NCBI RefSeq assembly: GCF_001544575.2 | Contig: NZ_FCNY02000010.1 | Location: forward strand, 186,001 to 250,000 | Direction of reading: 5' to 3' | DNA length: 64,000 nt | DNA from: Caballeronia cordobensis | GTDB lineage: Bacteria > Pseudomonadota > Gammaproteobacteria > Burkholderiales > Burkholderiaceae | Shown: positions 42,424-51,398 of the stretch, piece by piece | Position numbering within the stretch: the stretch's first letter is position 1 | How the letters are laid out: every line of letters starts with the position of its first letter | Made by a program: the position numbers and the translations under genes | The notes under the pieces: generated by a model | Told to the model about the DNA's origin: nothing | Database searches by the model: none | The model's input: only the letters and a program-made list of their open reading frames with translations

Positions 42424-42875
42424 TGTTGGTGTTCTTTGTTCTTGCTAATGATGTCCAGAGATACCGCTAATGGCCAACCTGCCCGAGACCCGCGCGAGGA
42501 AAGGCTGGGAGGGAGTTTGCAGAGTCCCTTTTCTGTGTTGCGTCAGCGCGACAGTCTAGCGAATTGATGCACGCTAATTTTGCTAATGCGCCTGCCACCG
42601 TGCCGCGTACTGAACGACGCCGACGCGTCCGTGCCCCGTTGGAAACGTGAATGGCTCGACCCCACTGCGGATCGTTGCCGCGTGCAACAGTCTGCGAGAG
42701 ACCGTACCAGCAAGCATTTTTCCCAAGGCCGGCAACTTCGCCGACGCTCGTCGCGCGATTGGCCGTTATCGAAACCCGGACAAGCGTCGCCATCCCTCCC
42801 GGCTACGCTAGCAGAATTAATGGTCACATTAGCGCTTCTGTGAACACCTTTAGCAGGAAAAGCGAGTTGCAACAG
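42424..42875. repeat. Direct repeat R1 (~452 bp)
   Basis: This tract is repeated at 46661-47113 in the same orientation with only scattered differences and one or two small gaps. Both begin TGTTGGTGTTCTTTG and end GCGAGTTGCAACAG. It carries several CTAATG-like words. Long frames cross it on both strands but none is a recognised protein. The copies bracket an IS630 relic, a membrane protein gene and an IS256 element. Confidence 0.85.
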
Positions 42876-42921
42876 ATGCCGCGTGCACTCACATCATGCT
42901 GGATGCGCGGTAACCAGTTTT

Positions 42922-43380
42922 CTAACTCGTCGTGGCTGTAGCAAGTCGTGCTGGCGGGGTTAGGTAAAGCCCGATCACGTCGACTGCTTTAGCCTCGAAG
43001 TCCGGATCGTTAGAGACCATATGCCGCTCAAGCTGTGGCAGTTTGATGCCCTGTTTGCGGCAAACACGCTGTACGGCCGAGACCGACACGTCGCCGAATT
43101 TCGCCGCAAGTTTATGGCTGCACCAGTGTGTGAGCCGTCGGCGTGTTTTTTGCTCGAGAGTGCGGCTAAGCACCCGCGCCTCAAGTTTGACTGCCGGATG
43201 CTTGGTGCCCGACCGGGACGATCCGGACTCGTGCCAGCGGAATCTGCCTCGAAAGCGCGCTTGGATCCTTGGTTCTTCGGTAGGCGAACGATGTGCTTCC
43301 GACGCGCCCGGCGATTGCGGCGCGGTCCCATTAGAAACCGGAACTGGACGTCGGCAATGGTGACCACGTAATGACCCCAC
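42922..43380 (-). pseudogene. IS630-family transposase relic
   Basis: The frame contains HWCSHKLAAKFG, VCRKQGIKLPQLERHMVSND and DFEAKAVDVIGLYL, which match the middle of IS630-family transposases just before the catalytic domain. The DDE residues are missing because the frame stops at 42922, and the N-terminal part is frameshifted. It is a non-functional fragment. Confidence 0.7.
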
Positions 43381-43527
43381 GGGTGATCCAAACTGCTGAA
43401 ACGCAAGCGAGGGGCCGTCTCGGGAGCCTAAGATCAAGACCATTATCGAACGATGCGATAAGATCGCCGTCCCCAACTGGCACGGCGGGATACTCCACAC
43501 CGCGCTCGCGTAGCGACAAAGTGGCTC

Positions 43528-44655
43528 TTATTCCGGCTTCGGCGCGAGCTCACCCGGTTGTTTGCGCATCCGACGAATCATCCAACGATGAACACTCCGG
43601 GTGCCTTTCGGTACCGGCCGCCCCTTCTTCCTATTGAGCGGGACCATGCAGAAGACTACGAGCCCTGGGATTAGTAGAAGCAGGGAGGTCAAGGCATTCC
43701 CGACGATGCTAAGCGGCTCAGCGCTCAGCCAGCCAAAGTGACCGCCGACGAGAACAACGCTCAATGCAACGGCAGATGCGCTGATTAACGCTTTGGCAGT
43801 TAGAAGCGCAACCCATTTCCAAGTAGTCCAGATGAAGTGTGGTCGTCGCGCGGCGCCACTTAACCCTGCCATCAAATACGCACACCATTGCGTTAGCGAG
43901 ACGAAGGCTAGAAGGCCGAGGAGAAGAAAAACTTCCTGCTGCAAATCCAAGCTATATTCGATGGCGGCCAATATCCCGCGCGCAAGTGCGTTTCGCGGTT
44001 CGCCGTCGAAACCGAATATGCCGGACTCGCCGGCAGCGAAGAGAACAAACGAACTTCCAAACAATGCGCCGAAATATGCCGCCCACATTGGGTAGATCAC
44101 TTCAGGCTCTGCTTTCGCCTTTTCGTTCACGACGTGGAGCATGAACGCGATCATACAGAGCGCCGCGAACACGACTGCCGTGTATGGATGCGCACGTACC
44201 AGAGCGCTGATCGTTGTTTGTTTGTCAAGTGGAATCGAGCCGCATCCGCTGGTCAGCGTGTAGTGACTTGTCTCGAGAGGCCGGAACACAAGATCTTGTG
44301 TTTCTAAACCATCGCCAAACTGGACTTTCGAAAATTCAGCGTTGGAATGGAAATGGGTGATCTTGAAGTCTCCGTCTCCACGCTCGCGCGACAGACTCAC
44401 CTGTGTCTCTCCGCGATGACGGGTTACGTCTACGGTGATCTTTCCATGGTCTGCCACGTAGTGCCCTTCAAGCTGCGGCCAAAGCCACAGCCAAGCGAGG
44501 GCGCACCAAGCACTGATAGCCAAGATCGAAAGCAACGTGATTCGTATTCTTCGCCTATCGTTCTGAGGAGCAAAGGCGAACAATCTAATTGTTGATCTCA
44601 ACTCGTTCACCCTCGGCCGGATAAGAACGTGGGGAAATGAGGGGTCACGGAGCAC
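43528..44655 (-). CDS. Membrane protein of unknown function
   Basis: This protein of up to 375 residues has one hydrophobic segment near residue 45 (LSILAISAWCALAWLWLW), then an extracytoplasmic beta-rich domain of about 90 residues, then four or five more transmembrane segments and a basic tail (GRPVPKGTRSVHRWMIRRMR). The first residues may not be translated; a GTG start at VNELRSTIRLF is possible. It is flanked by an IS630 relic and an IS256 element. No family was recognised. Confidence 0.6.
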   Translation of the reverse strand: MLRDPSFPHVLIRPRVNELRSTIRLFAFAPQNDRRRIRITLLSILAISAWCALAWLWLWPQLEGHYVADHGKITVDVTRHRGETQVSLSRERGDGDFKITHFHSNAEFSKVQFGDGLETQDLVFRPLETSHYTLTSGCGSIPLDKQTTISALVRAHPYTAVVFAALCMIAFMLHVVNEKAKAEPEVIYPMWAAYFGALFGSSFVLFAAGESGIFGFDGEPRNALARGILAAIEYSLDLQQEVFLLLGLLAFVSLTQWCAYLMAGLSGAARRPHFIWTTWKWVALLTAKALISASAVALSVVLVGGHFGWLSAEPLSIVGNALTSLLLLIPGLVVFCMVPLNRKKGRPVPKGTRSVHRWMIRRMRKQPGELAPKPE

Positions 44656-45185
44656 CGCTCAGTCTGCTCTGCGGTGAACCAGCATCCGTAATGCTTGTGT
44701 GAAATGCAGCACCTGAGGCCGCGGCCGAGCCAATTACCCGGAAGGAAATCGATTTTCATATCTGACGGTCCATTCGTGCAAATCCGGGTTATCGGCACGA
44801 GCGCGGCTATCTGAAGACTGATGCGATGAAAAATCCGGGAGGAGATTTTGATCCAGCGTTGCCGGTGCGGACATTCTTGGTTGTCACTCCGGGAACCGGT
44901 GACTCCTCAATTCCCACCAACGGCGTTGCGGGCCGCTTGTAGAAGACTTCCGGCAAATCTGCGGTCGCGCTGGCCAGAAAGCCGCAGGATATCTCTTCGC
45001 ACATCTGCCATTCGAATCCTTTCCTGCGGACATCGCGATTAGGACCTTGCAGCAGGGTGCAAACTGGCCACTAGGGCCTTCGCGGCGTTACCGCGCCGCT
45101 CACCTGTTGGTTCAAGTGCATTCTGTACTGTCTTGATCACAACATAACGGCTGTATTCGCGCGCGAGGCCGATGTGGTGGCCTAA
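44656..45185. other. 530-base stretch without a recognised gene
   Basis: Only short frames occur on either strand and none resembles a known protein. It ends at the left terminal repeat of the IS256 element. Confidence 0.55.
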
Positions 45186-46619
45186 AGAGCTAAAGTCGGA
45201 AGTGGTGTACGGGGGAGTTGAGGCGGGAAATTGAAGGCGGTGGTGGTTTCAGCTGAGAATCTGATTGTCGAAGTCGGAAACCAGCGAACAACAAAACCAT
45301 CCACCATGAGCAAGGATACGAAAAAAGCGGTCATTGGTCTATTGGAAGCCGGCCTCGGGCTGGACGACCTGATCCGTCAAGGGGCGCGGCAAGTAGTTCA
45401 GCAAGCGATTGAAGCGGAGCTGGCAGAGCTGCTTGAACGCTTCACGAACGTGAAGACACTGCAAGGGCAACGTGCGGTGGTGCGCAACGGCTACTTGCCC
45501 GAACGCGAGGTATTGACCGCGGCCGGGCCGGTCCCCGTGAGGGTGCCGAAGGTACGCGATCGATCAGGATCAGGGGTGAAGTTCAATTCATCGATCGTCC
45601 CGCCGTACGTCAGGAAATCGCCCCGTGTTAGCGCGGCGCTGCCGTGGCTGTATCTGAAGGGCATCTCGACGGGCGATATGGGCGAAGCGCTGCGTGTGCT
45701 GCTCGGCGAAGACGCGAAGGGCTTGTCGGCGAATGTCGTGAGTCGGTTGAAGGCGCAGTGGGCCGAAGAGCATGCCGCGTGGAGCCGGCGTGACCTGTCG
45801 AAGTCGTACTACGTCTATTGGTGGGTCGACGGCATACACACCGGGCTGCGCAGCGAGAACTCCGATGGCCAATGCCTGCTGGTGATCATCGGCGTGAAGC
45901 CGGATGGGAGCAAAGAGCGCGTGGCAATCGGTGACGGGTATCGGGAAACAAAGGCATCGTGGCTTGAGCTGCTGCTTGATCTGAAAGCGCGGGGCTTGCA
46001 AGCGGGTCCACGGCTGGCCGTCGGCGATGGTGCAATGGGCTTCTGGGCGGCTCTGCAAGAGGTGTTTCCAGCGACGCGCGGCCAGCGCTGCTGGTTTCAC
46101 AAGATGGGCAATGTGCTCAATGCGCTACCCAAGTCGCAACAAGCACGCGCAAAGGCGGACATGCAGGCGATCTGGATGGCTGCCACACGAGCCGACGCGT
46201 ACGCCGCTTTCGACCGTTTCGTGTCGATCCATTCGGCGAAATATCCGAAGGCAACCGAGACGCTGAAAAAGGATCGCGAGAGCCTGTTGGCGTTCTACGA
46301 CTTCCCCGCTGAGCACTGGCAGCATTTGCGGACGACCAACGCGATCGAGTCGACGTTCGCGACGGTACGTCATCGAACGACACGTACGCGTAACTGCGTG
46401 TCGCGGCCTACCTTCCTCGGTCTGGCATTCAAGCTGATCGAGGAGGCGGAGAAAACCTGGCGCCGCATCAACGGACCGGAAAAGATCAAGCTGTTGCTCG
46501 AAGGCGTCCCCTTCAGGGACGGCGAACCGGTGCAAGACGATCGACCGGTTCAGCAGAAACTCGCCGCTTGAAATCGACCGTCACGATGCTGCTCATACAC
46601 CACTCTTGACGTTAGCTCT
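45186..46619 (+). mobile_element. IS256-family insertion sequence
   Basis: The element is about 1,434 bp. Its ends are 24-base inverted repeats at 45186-45209 and 46596-46619 with 20 of 24 positions paired; both share AGAGCTAA at the outer edge and GTGGTGTA inside. GGCCTAA occurs directly outside both ends (45179-45185 and 46620-46626), consistent with a target duplication. Between them lies one complete transposase gene. The preserved ends and duplication suggest a fairly recent insertion. Confidence 0.85.
45306..46571 (+). CDS. IS256-family transposase
   Basis: This 421-residue mutator-type transposase has the conserved YYVYWWVDGIH (first catalytic Asp), LAVGDGAMGFWAAL (second Asp), QRCWFHKMGN and NAIESTFATVRHRTTRTRN (catalytic Glu). 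All three acidic residues of the active site are present and the length is complete. A TTG-initiated extension to 45231 is possible but ATG at 45306 gives the usual start. It carries out cut-and-paste or copy-out transposition of the surrounding element. Confidence 0.92.
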   Translation: MSKDTKKAVIGLLEAGLGLDDLIRQGARQVVQQAIEAELAELLERFTNVKTLQGQRAVVRNGYLPEREVLTAAGPVPVRVPKVRDRSGSGVKFNSSIVPPYVRKSPRVSAALPWLYLKGISTGDMGEALRVLLGEDAKGLSANVVSRLKAQWAEEHAAWSRRDLSKSYYVYWWVDGIHTGLRSENSDGQCLLVIIGVKPDGSKERVAIGDGYRETKASWLELLLDLKARGLQAGPRLAVGDGAMGFWAALQEVFPATRGQRCWFHKMGNVLNALPKSQQARAKADMQAIWMAATRADAYAAFDRFVSIHSAKYPKATETLKKDRESLLAFYDFPAEHWQHLRTTNAIESTFATVRHRTTRTRNCVSRPTFLGLAFKLIEEAEKTWRRINGPEKIKLLLEGVPFRDGEPVQDDRPVQQKLAA

Positions 46620-46660
46620 GGCCTAAAACCATCCGGGTGCAAACGTTGATGATCACCAGC

Positions 46661-47113
46661 TGTTGGTGTTCTTTGTTCTTGCTAATGATGTCCAGAGATA
46701 CCGCTAATGGCCAGCCTGCCCGAGACCCGGCGAGGAAAGGCTGGGAGGGAGTTTGCAGAGTCCCTTTTCTGTGTTGCATCAGCGCGACAGCCGAGCGAAT
46801 TGATGCACGTTAATTTTGCTAATGCGCCTGCCACCGTGCCGCGTACTGAACGACGCCGACGTGTCCGCGCCCCGTTGGAAACGTGAATGGCTCCGCCCCA
46901 GTGCGGATCGTTGCCGCGAGCATCACAGTCTGCTAGAGACCGTACCAGCAAGCATTTTTCCCAAGGCCGGCAACTTCGCCGACGCTCGTCGCGCGATTGG
47001 CCGTTATCGAAATGGACAAGCGTCGCCATCCCTCCCGCGGCTACGCTAGCAGAATTAATGGTCACATTAGCGCTTCTGTGAACACGATTAGCAGGAAAAG
47101 CGAGTTGCAACAG
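46661..47113. repeat. Direct repeat R2 (~453 bp)
   Basis: This is the second copy of the tract described at 42424. It begins TGTTGGTGTTCTTTG about 40 bases after the right end of the IS256 element. The IS256 element therefore lies near one copy rather than inside it. The sequence after it differs from that after R1, apart from the shared GCAACAG end. Confidence 0.85.
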
Positions 47114-47193
47114 CTGCTGAAGGAAGGCCACATGCCAGCCTCGGCCAACCGTTCGTTGTACTGAATGCTGCCCCTCGAAAAGCCGCGCCCTAA

Positions 47194-48527
47194 CAGGCTG
47201 TTGAAATACCTTCTGCGCGGGTCATCCGCGCAGAAGGGAGAAACGTTGATTTAAGGAATCGAACGACACTGAGACCGAAACGATGCGCGGAGCGGACGGC
47301 TACACCGAATCGATGTTTACGATGTCCAAGCTGGACGACTTCGTTCCGGCCAATCATCCGCTGCGACCGATTCGCCTGTGGCTGAACGAGGCGCTCGCCC
47401 GCATGGATACGGTCTTTTCGCGCATGTACGAGAGCGATGCGAGGGGCGGTCGTCCGAGCATTGCGCCAGAGAAGCTGATTCGCGCCTTGCTGTTGCAAGT
47501 GCTGTATTCGATTCGAAGCGAACGCATGTTGATGGAGCAAATCTCCTACAACATGTTGTTTCGATGGTTCGTCGGACTGGCAATGGACGACGCGGTTTGG
47601 GACCACTCCACCTTCAGCAAGAACCGCGACCGGCTGATAGTCCATGATGTCATTGTCAGTCTGTTCAACGAGACTGTCGAGACGGCGCGCGTGCGCGGGC
47701 ACTTGTCGGGCGAGCATTTCAGCGTCGACGGCACGCTCATTCAGGCTTGGGCGGGACACAAGAGCTTTGTGCCTAAGACGAAGCCGGATGACGACTCGCC
47801 GCCTGACGGCGGCGCCGGCTCTCAGGAAAACTGGCGCGGCGAGAAGCGCAGCAACGACACCCATGAATCCAGCACGGACAATCAGGCGCGACTGTTCCGC
47901 AAGAGTCGTGGCACCGGCGCGGTGCTTTGCTACATGGGTCACGTGCTGACCGATAACCGGCATGGCCTCGTAGTGAATGCACAGGTCACACAGGCCAACG
48001 GCACCGCCGAGCGGGATGCGGCCGCAGAGATGCTTGCAGATGCTGCGCGATTTGCTGGTGCGTCCATTACGGTCGGTGCTGACAAGAACTACGACACGGC
48101 CGGCTTCGTGGCCACGTGCCGCGCGAACAATGTGACACCGCATGTAGCGCAAAACGATGCACGCGCGGGCGGTTCCGCGATTGACGCTCGAACGACGCGA
48201 TGGCCCGGCTACGCAATCAGTCAGTGCAAACGCAAACGCATCGAGCAGGTGTTTGGGTGGGGCAAGACCGTCGGCAGGATTCGGCAGGCGATGTATCGAG
48301 GTCTGAAGCGAATCGACCAGCTCTTTGTGCTGACTCAGGCAGCGTACAACTTGACCCGCATGCGAACTCTTGCCGCTCGGACAGCTTGAAAGAGTAAGCG
48401 AGAAGGAAAGCGGCATCGCAGCACCTGAATCAAGGAAAGTCGGCGTCAATTCATTTGGAACACTGCATCGCGCTAGCTCTTCCGAATAATCGAGCGCGCG
48501 TTCACAAAGGGATATTTCAACAGCCTG
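47194..48527 (+). mobile_element. IS5-family insertion sequence
   Basis: The element is 1,334 bp. Its ends are perfect 15-base inverted repeats (CAGGCTGTTGAAATA at 47194-47208 and its complement at 48513-48527). CTAA flanks both ends (47190-47193 and 48528-48531), matching the 4-base target duplication of the IS5 group. One full transposase gene lies within. The element looks intact. Confidence 0.9.
47283..48389 (+). CDS. IS5-family transposase
   Basis: This 368-residue protein has the N-terminal DUF772-like region (RGGRPSIAPEKLIRALLLQ), then DHSTFSKNRDRL, HFSVDGTLIQAWAGHKSF (first catalytic Asp), ITVGADKNYDT (second Asp) and KRIEQVFGWGKTVG (Glu). All active-site acids are present. The ATG lies 90 bases inside the left terminal repeat and the gene ends about 140 bases before the right one. 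Confidence 0.92.
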   Translation: MRGADGYTESMFTMSKLDDFVPANHPLRPIRLWLNEALARMDTVFSRMYESDARGGRPSIAPEKLIRALLLQVLYSIRSERMLMEQISYNMLFRWFVGLAMDDAVWDHSTFSKNRDRLIVHDVIVSLFNETVETARVRGHLSGEHFSVDGTLIQAWAGHKSFVPKTKPDDDSPPDGGAGSQENWRGEKRSNDTHESSTDNQARLFRKSRGTGAVLCYMGHVLTDNRHGLVVNAQVTQANGTAERDAAAEMLADAARFAGASITVGADKNYDTAGFVATCRANNVTPHVAQNDARAGGSAIDARTTRWPGYAISQCKRKRIEQVFGWGKTVGRIRQAMYRGLKRIDQLFVLTQAAYNLTRMRTLAARTA

Positions 48528-48572
48528 CTAAACGCAATTCCCAGTGCGGTTCATGCAGCCTCATCGAAAGGT

Positions 48573-48968
48573 TCAACGAGAGTCCGACTTGCTATCGCTT
48601 TCCACATCTCCTTGATTGAGCGGGCGAGCTAGTAATTCTCGAAGCTGCTCCCCGATCCAGGCGTTCGATAACAATTCCGCAATCGCTTCTTCGAGTGACT
48701 CCCGATCGTGACATCTAACCTCACGCTTGTCGACCAACAAACATGGGAAGCCTTCCTGTGGACGCTCCCACTTAGCGAGCTTGACCCACTCCGCGTCAGC
48801 CGCTTTCGGGTTACGTGCCGCAATCCAAGGCTCCTTCTCAGCTTGTGCCCCGTTGAGAAGATCTTGGATGTTCGAAAGGCCGAGGATGTCGGCAGTGGTT
48901 CTCTTTCTCTCCTTAGGAAAAGATCGCCGGCCTAACTCAACCTGCCCATCAGTCACGGAAAAGCGCAA
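48573..48968 (-). CDS. Hypothetical protein
   Basis: This frame of up to 131 residues looks like real protein: GLSNIQDLLNGAQAEKEPW, EWVKLAKWERPQEGFPC and ESLEEAIAELLSNAWIGEQL. The first codon would be TTG at 48968, and the first dozen residues overlap the kinase relic on the other strand, so a later start or a truncated gene is likely. It starts 40 bases beyond the IS5 element. No function was recognised. Confidence 0.5.
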   Translation of the reverse strand: MRFSVTDGQVELGRRSFPKERKRTTADILGLSNIQDLLNGAQAEKEPWIAARNPKAADAEWVKLAKWERPQEGFPCLLVDKREVRCHDRESLEEAIAELLSNAWIGEQLRELLARPLNQGDVESDSKSDSR

Positions 48969-48970
48969 AT

Positions 48971-49390
48971 TCGGCGATCGTCGAGATTTCGGATAACGGG
49001 ATAGGAATCGAGACGGAAAAGCTGGAGCGTATATTCGAGATGTTTTACCAAGGCGAACCCAAGACGGGCGGCGGAGTGAGCGGCCTCGGAATCGGTCTTG
49101 CAGTTGTGCGCGATTTCGTTAGCCGGCACGGTGGAGCAGTGAGCGCATACAGCGACGGTCCTGGGCGCGGTACCCGAATTACTATCGAGCTGCCGATTAA
49201 TCCCGACGCGGCGATCGATGCGGACAAACAGCCGACGTCTTCAGTGGCGACACGCCGCGCATTGATTCTCGTTGCTGATGACAATATGGACGCCGCCGAC
49301 GCTCTGAGCGAAGTGCTTCGCATCGAGGGTCACGAAGTCATAACAGCGTACGACGGTCAGTCAGCCAGAGAGATGGCGGGACGTGCTTGA
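48971..49390 (+). pseudogene. Relic of a hybrid histidine kinase (ATPase and receiver pieces)
   Basis: The frame begins in the middle of an HATPase domain: EISDNGIGIETEKLERIF, FYQGEPKTGGGVSGLGIGL (G2 box) and GRGTRITIELP. It continues into a receiver domain (ALILVADDNMDAADAL, GHEVITAYDGQSA) and stops at residue 30-odd of it. The N-box, phospho-accepting His and sensor are missing, and the receiver lacks its phosphorylated Asp. The 3' end runs directly into the reductase relic at 49387. Confidence 0.75.
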
Positions 49391-49938
49391 ATGATAGCGT
49401 ACATCTCCACGTGCGCCATGTGCCAGGTGGCCGTTTCTCAGACGGGGTGCTGAAGGAGCTCGGGGTGGGAAGCAAGGTGCGAATAGAGCTGCCTTTCGGC
49501 GAGTTCTTTTTCCGCGACGAGTCTACAAAGCCGGTGATTCTCGTTGCCACGGGAACGGGCTTCGCGCCGGTGAAGTCCATCATCGAAGATGCGCTCAAGC
49601 GCAAGCTTGCCCGTCCACTGAAGCTTTATGGCGGCGCTCGCAGCGAGCGTGACCTATATTTCTTAGATCTGGCGCGTAAGTGGCAAGACGAAGGTCACGT
49701 CGAGTTCGTACCTGTGTTGTCAAATCCTGGCGCGACATGGGCTGGCCGCACAGGATTTGTTCACCGCGCGGTAGTCGCAGACCATTCCTCGCTTGCTGCG
49801 TATCAGGTCTACGCATGCGGCAATCCGGCAATGACGCGTGCTGCACGGGAGGAGCTCATGCGCGCTGGTTTGCCGGAAGAGGAGTTTTTCTGCGATGCTT
49901 TCGTCCAAACGGACATGCTCGAAACTGAAGCATCGTGA
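49387..49938 (+). pseudogene. Reductase domain of a ferredoxin/flavin reductase, 5'-truncated
   Basis: The 183-residue frame begins inside the FAD domain (HVRHVPGGRFSDGVLKEL), continues through the NAD(P)H domain (LVATGTGFAPVKSII, LYGGARSERDLYFLDL) and ends with YACGNPAMTRAAREELM and EEFFCDAF. It matches the AscD/phenol-hydroxylase-reductase type, which normally has an N-terminal 2Fe-2S domain of about 90 residues. That domain is missing and the only start is TTG at the junction with the kinase relic. It is probably non-functional, though a free NAD(P)H domain could in theory be made. Confidence 0.7.
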
Positions 49939-50111
49939 GGTTCGATTGGCCGTGGATACTTGTGGCTACGCCCAAGCGAGGAGAAGATCAATCGAATACC
50001 GCTGTGTTTCTTCGCACTATAGGTTCGGTGTGCGCGGCTCGATGCGACCTTGTTGCTCTGGAATCGTACCTTGCTAAACCCTTGGACTCGAAGCGGCTTA
50101 ACTACGATCGA

Positions 50112-50159
50112 CATGGCATTCGTCTCTGAAAATCGTTTAAATCAAAGACGTCTGCCATG
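50112..50159. repeat. Spaced inverted repeat upstream of the quinone-oxidoreductase gene
   Basis: Arms CATGGCATTCGTCT (50112-50125) and AGACGTCTGCCATG (50146-50159) pair at 12 of 14 positions around a 20-base AT-rich spacer. It lies about 80 bases before the oxidoreductase start. It could be a regulatory hairpin or a paired operator; no regulator can be named. The remainder of the ~300 bases between 49939 and 50236 shows no gene. Confidence 0.45.
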
Positions 50160-50236
50160 CATTCTGATGTCATTTTATAATGCTGACTTCGACCCGAAGA
50201 AAGCGGGCCTCCCACGATTTTTCGAAAAGATCATTC

Positions 50237-51229
50237 ATGAAAGCCGCGTTCTACGAAAGACAAGGTGATGCCGTCGATGTCCTCAGGATCGGCGACTTCC
50301 CTGACCCATTACCGGCGCGTGGCGAAGTACGGGTCAAGGTCGCGGTCTCCGGTCTGAATCCGTCCGACATCAAGGCCCGTACCGGCTTCACAGGTGCTCC
50401 GATGCGTTTCCCACGGGTGATTCCCCACCAGGATGGCAGTGGAACCATAGACGCGGTCGGCTCCGGTGTATCAGAGGAACGGATCGGAGAAAGGGTATGG
50501 GTGTTCAAGGCACAAACAGAACGGCCTTTCGGCACTGCGGCAGAATATGTAGTCCTCCCGTCCCGCCTGGCGGTCCCGCTCGGCAACGATGCATCGCTCG
50601 AGACGGGGGCGTCTATTGGGATTCCCGCGATTACCGCTCACCGCTGCCTGTTCGCCGATGGCGGTTTGCGTGGAGGGCGTGTGCTAGTGCATGGCGGCGG
50701 CGGCGGAGTAGGTACGGCCGCGATTCTCCTTGCGAAGTGGGCAGGCGCATGGGTCGCCGCGACGGTGAGTAACGAGACCCAGGCCGATGCGGCCAGAAAC
50801 GCAGGTGCCGATGTCGTAATTTTTCGCCATTCAGAGGATGTTGCGCAGCGTGTCCTGACGGCCACAGGGGGTGTAGGCGTCGACCGTATCGTTGACGTCG
50901 ACATAGTCGCGAATGTGCACATCGATCTTGCCTGTCTTGCAACGGACGGCGTCGTGACTGCTTATTCCAGTAGTCGTTCCGATGCGACGCTTGAAATACC
51001 CTTCCGTCCAGCGATGTTTGGCGGTCATGTTTTTCGATTCGTGTACCTTTATTCGATGTCCGAGAGGTCGATTCAAGACGCAGTGCGGGATATATCAGCG
51101 TGCATCAGCGCCAGGGCATACTCGCCGACCATAGGGCAGCAGTTCCCGCTCGAAAAAGTCGTGGATGCGCATCTCGCGCAGGAGAGCGGGACGGTGGTAG
51201 GGAAGATTCTTGTGAAAGTCGGGAGCTAG
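50237..51229 (+). CDS. MDR-family NADPH:quinone-oxidoreductase-like enzyme
   Basis: This 330-residue protein begins MKAAFYERQGDAVDVLRIGD and has the GroES-like domain (PHQDGSGTIDAVG) and the Rossmann motif LVHGGGGGVGTAAILLAK. It lacks the zinc-binding cysteines of alcohol dehydrogenases, as expected of quinone oxidoreductases (zeta-crystallin type). It ends in GTVVGKILVKVG. It would reduce a quinone or an unsaturated carbonyl with NADPH. It precedes the iclR pair on the same strand, and may belong to the same catabolic system. Confidence 0.88.
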   Translation: MKAAFYERQGDAVDVLRIGDFPDPLPARGEVRVKVAVSGLNPSDIKARTGFTGAPMRFPRVIPHQDGSGTIDAVGSGVSEERIGERVWVFKAQTERPFGTAAEYVVLPSRLAVPLGNDASLETGASIGIPAITAHRCLFADGGLRGGRVLVHGGGGGVGTAAILLAKWAGAWVAATVSNETQADAARNAGADVVIFRHSEDVAQRVLTATGGVGVDRIVDVDIVANVHIDLACLATDGVVTAYSSSRSDATLEIPFRPAMFGGHVFRFVYLYSMSERSIQDAVRDISACISARAYSPTIGQQFPLEKVVDAHLAQESGTVVGKILVKVGS

Positions 51230-51356
51230 CCTTCATGGGATGGCTATGATCGGCCCGGGGGTTTAGGTTGCATCGAGGCGTGACGGTTTATCGAGCGATC
51301 CAACGTCAAAGTCCGATGGCCCGGTGCTGCCTTCGTCCGACAGGCTGAGCGAGCTT

Positions 51357-51371
51357 GGTGAAATGGTAAAC
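51357..51371 (+). promoter_or_regulatory. Half-operator before the first iclR gene
   Basis: GGTGAAATGGTAAAC shares its left half (GTGAAATGG) with the palindromes at 54627 and 54803. It lies 28 bases before the iclR start and could allow self-regulation. The right half is not conserved. Confidence 0.4.
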
Positions 51372-51398
51372 TGAGCGTACTTACGGGGGGCGTCCGCG

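Noticed and set aside
42543..42872. Protein-like frames inside repeats R1 and R2
   Set aside because: The frames differ between the two copies because of small gaps and match no known family, so no protein is claimed.
47190..48449. A 419-residue open frame on the - strand
   Set aside because: It is the complement of the IS5 transposase gene and crosses both ends of the element.
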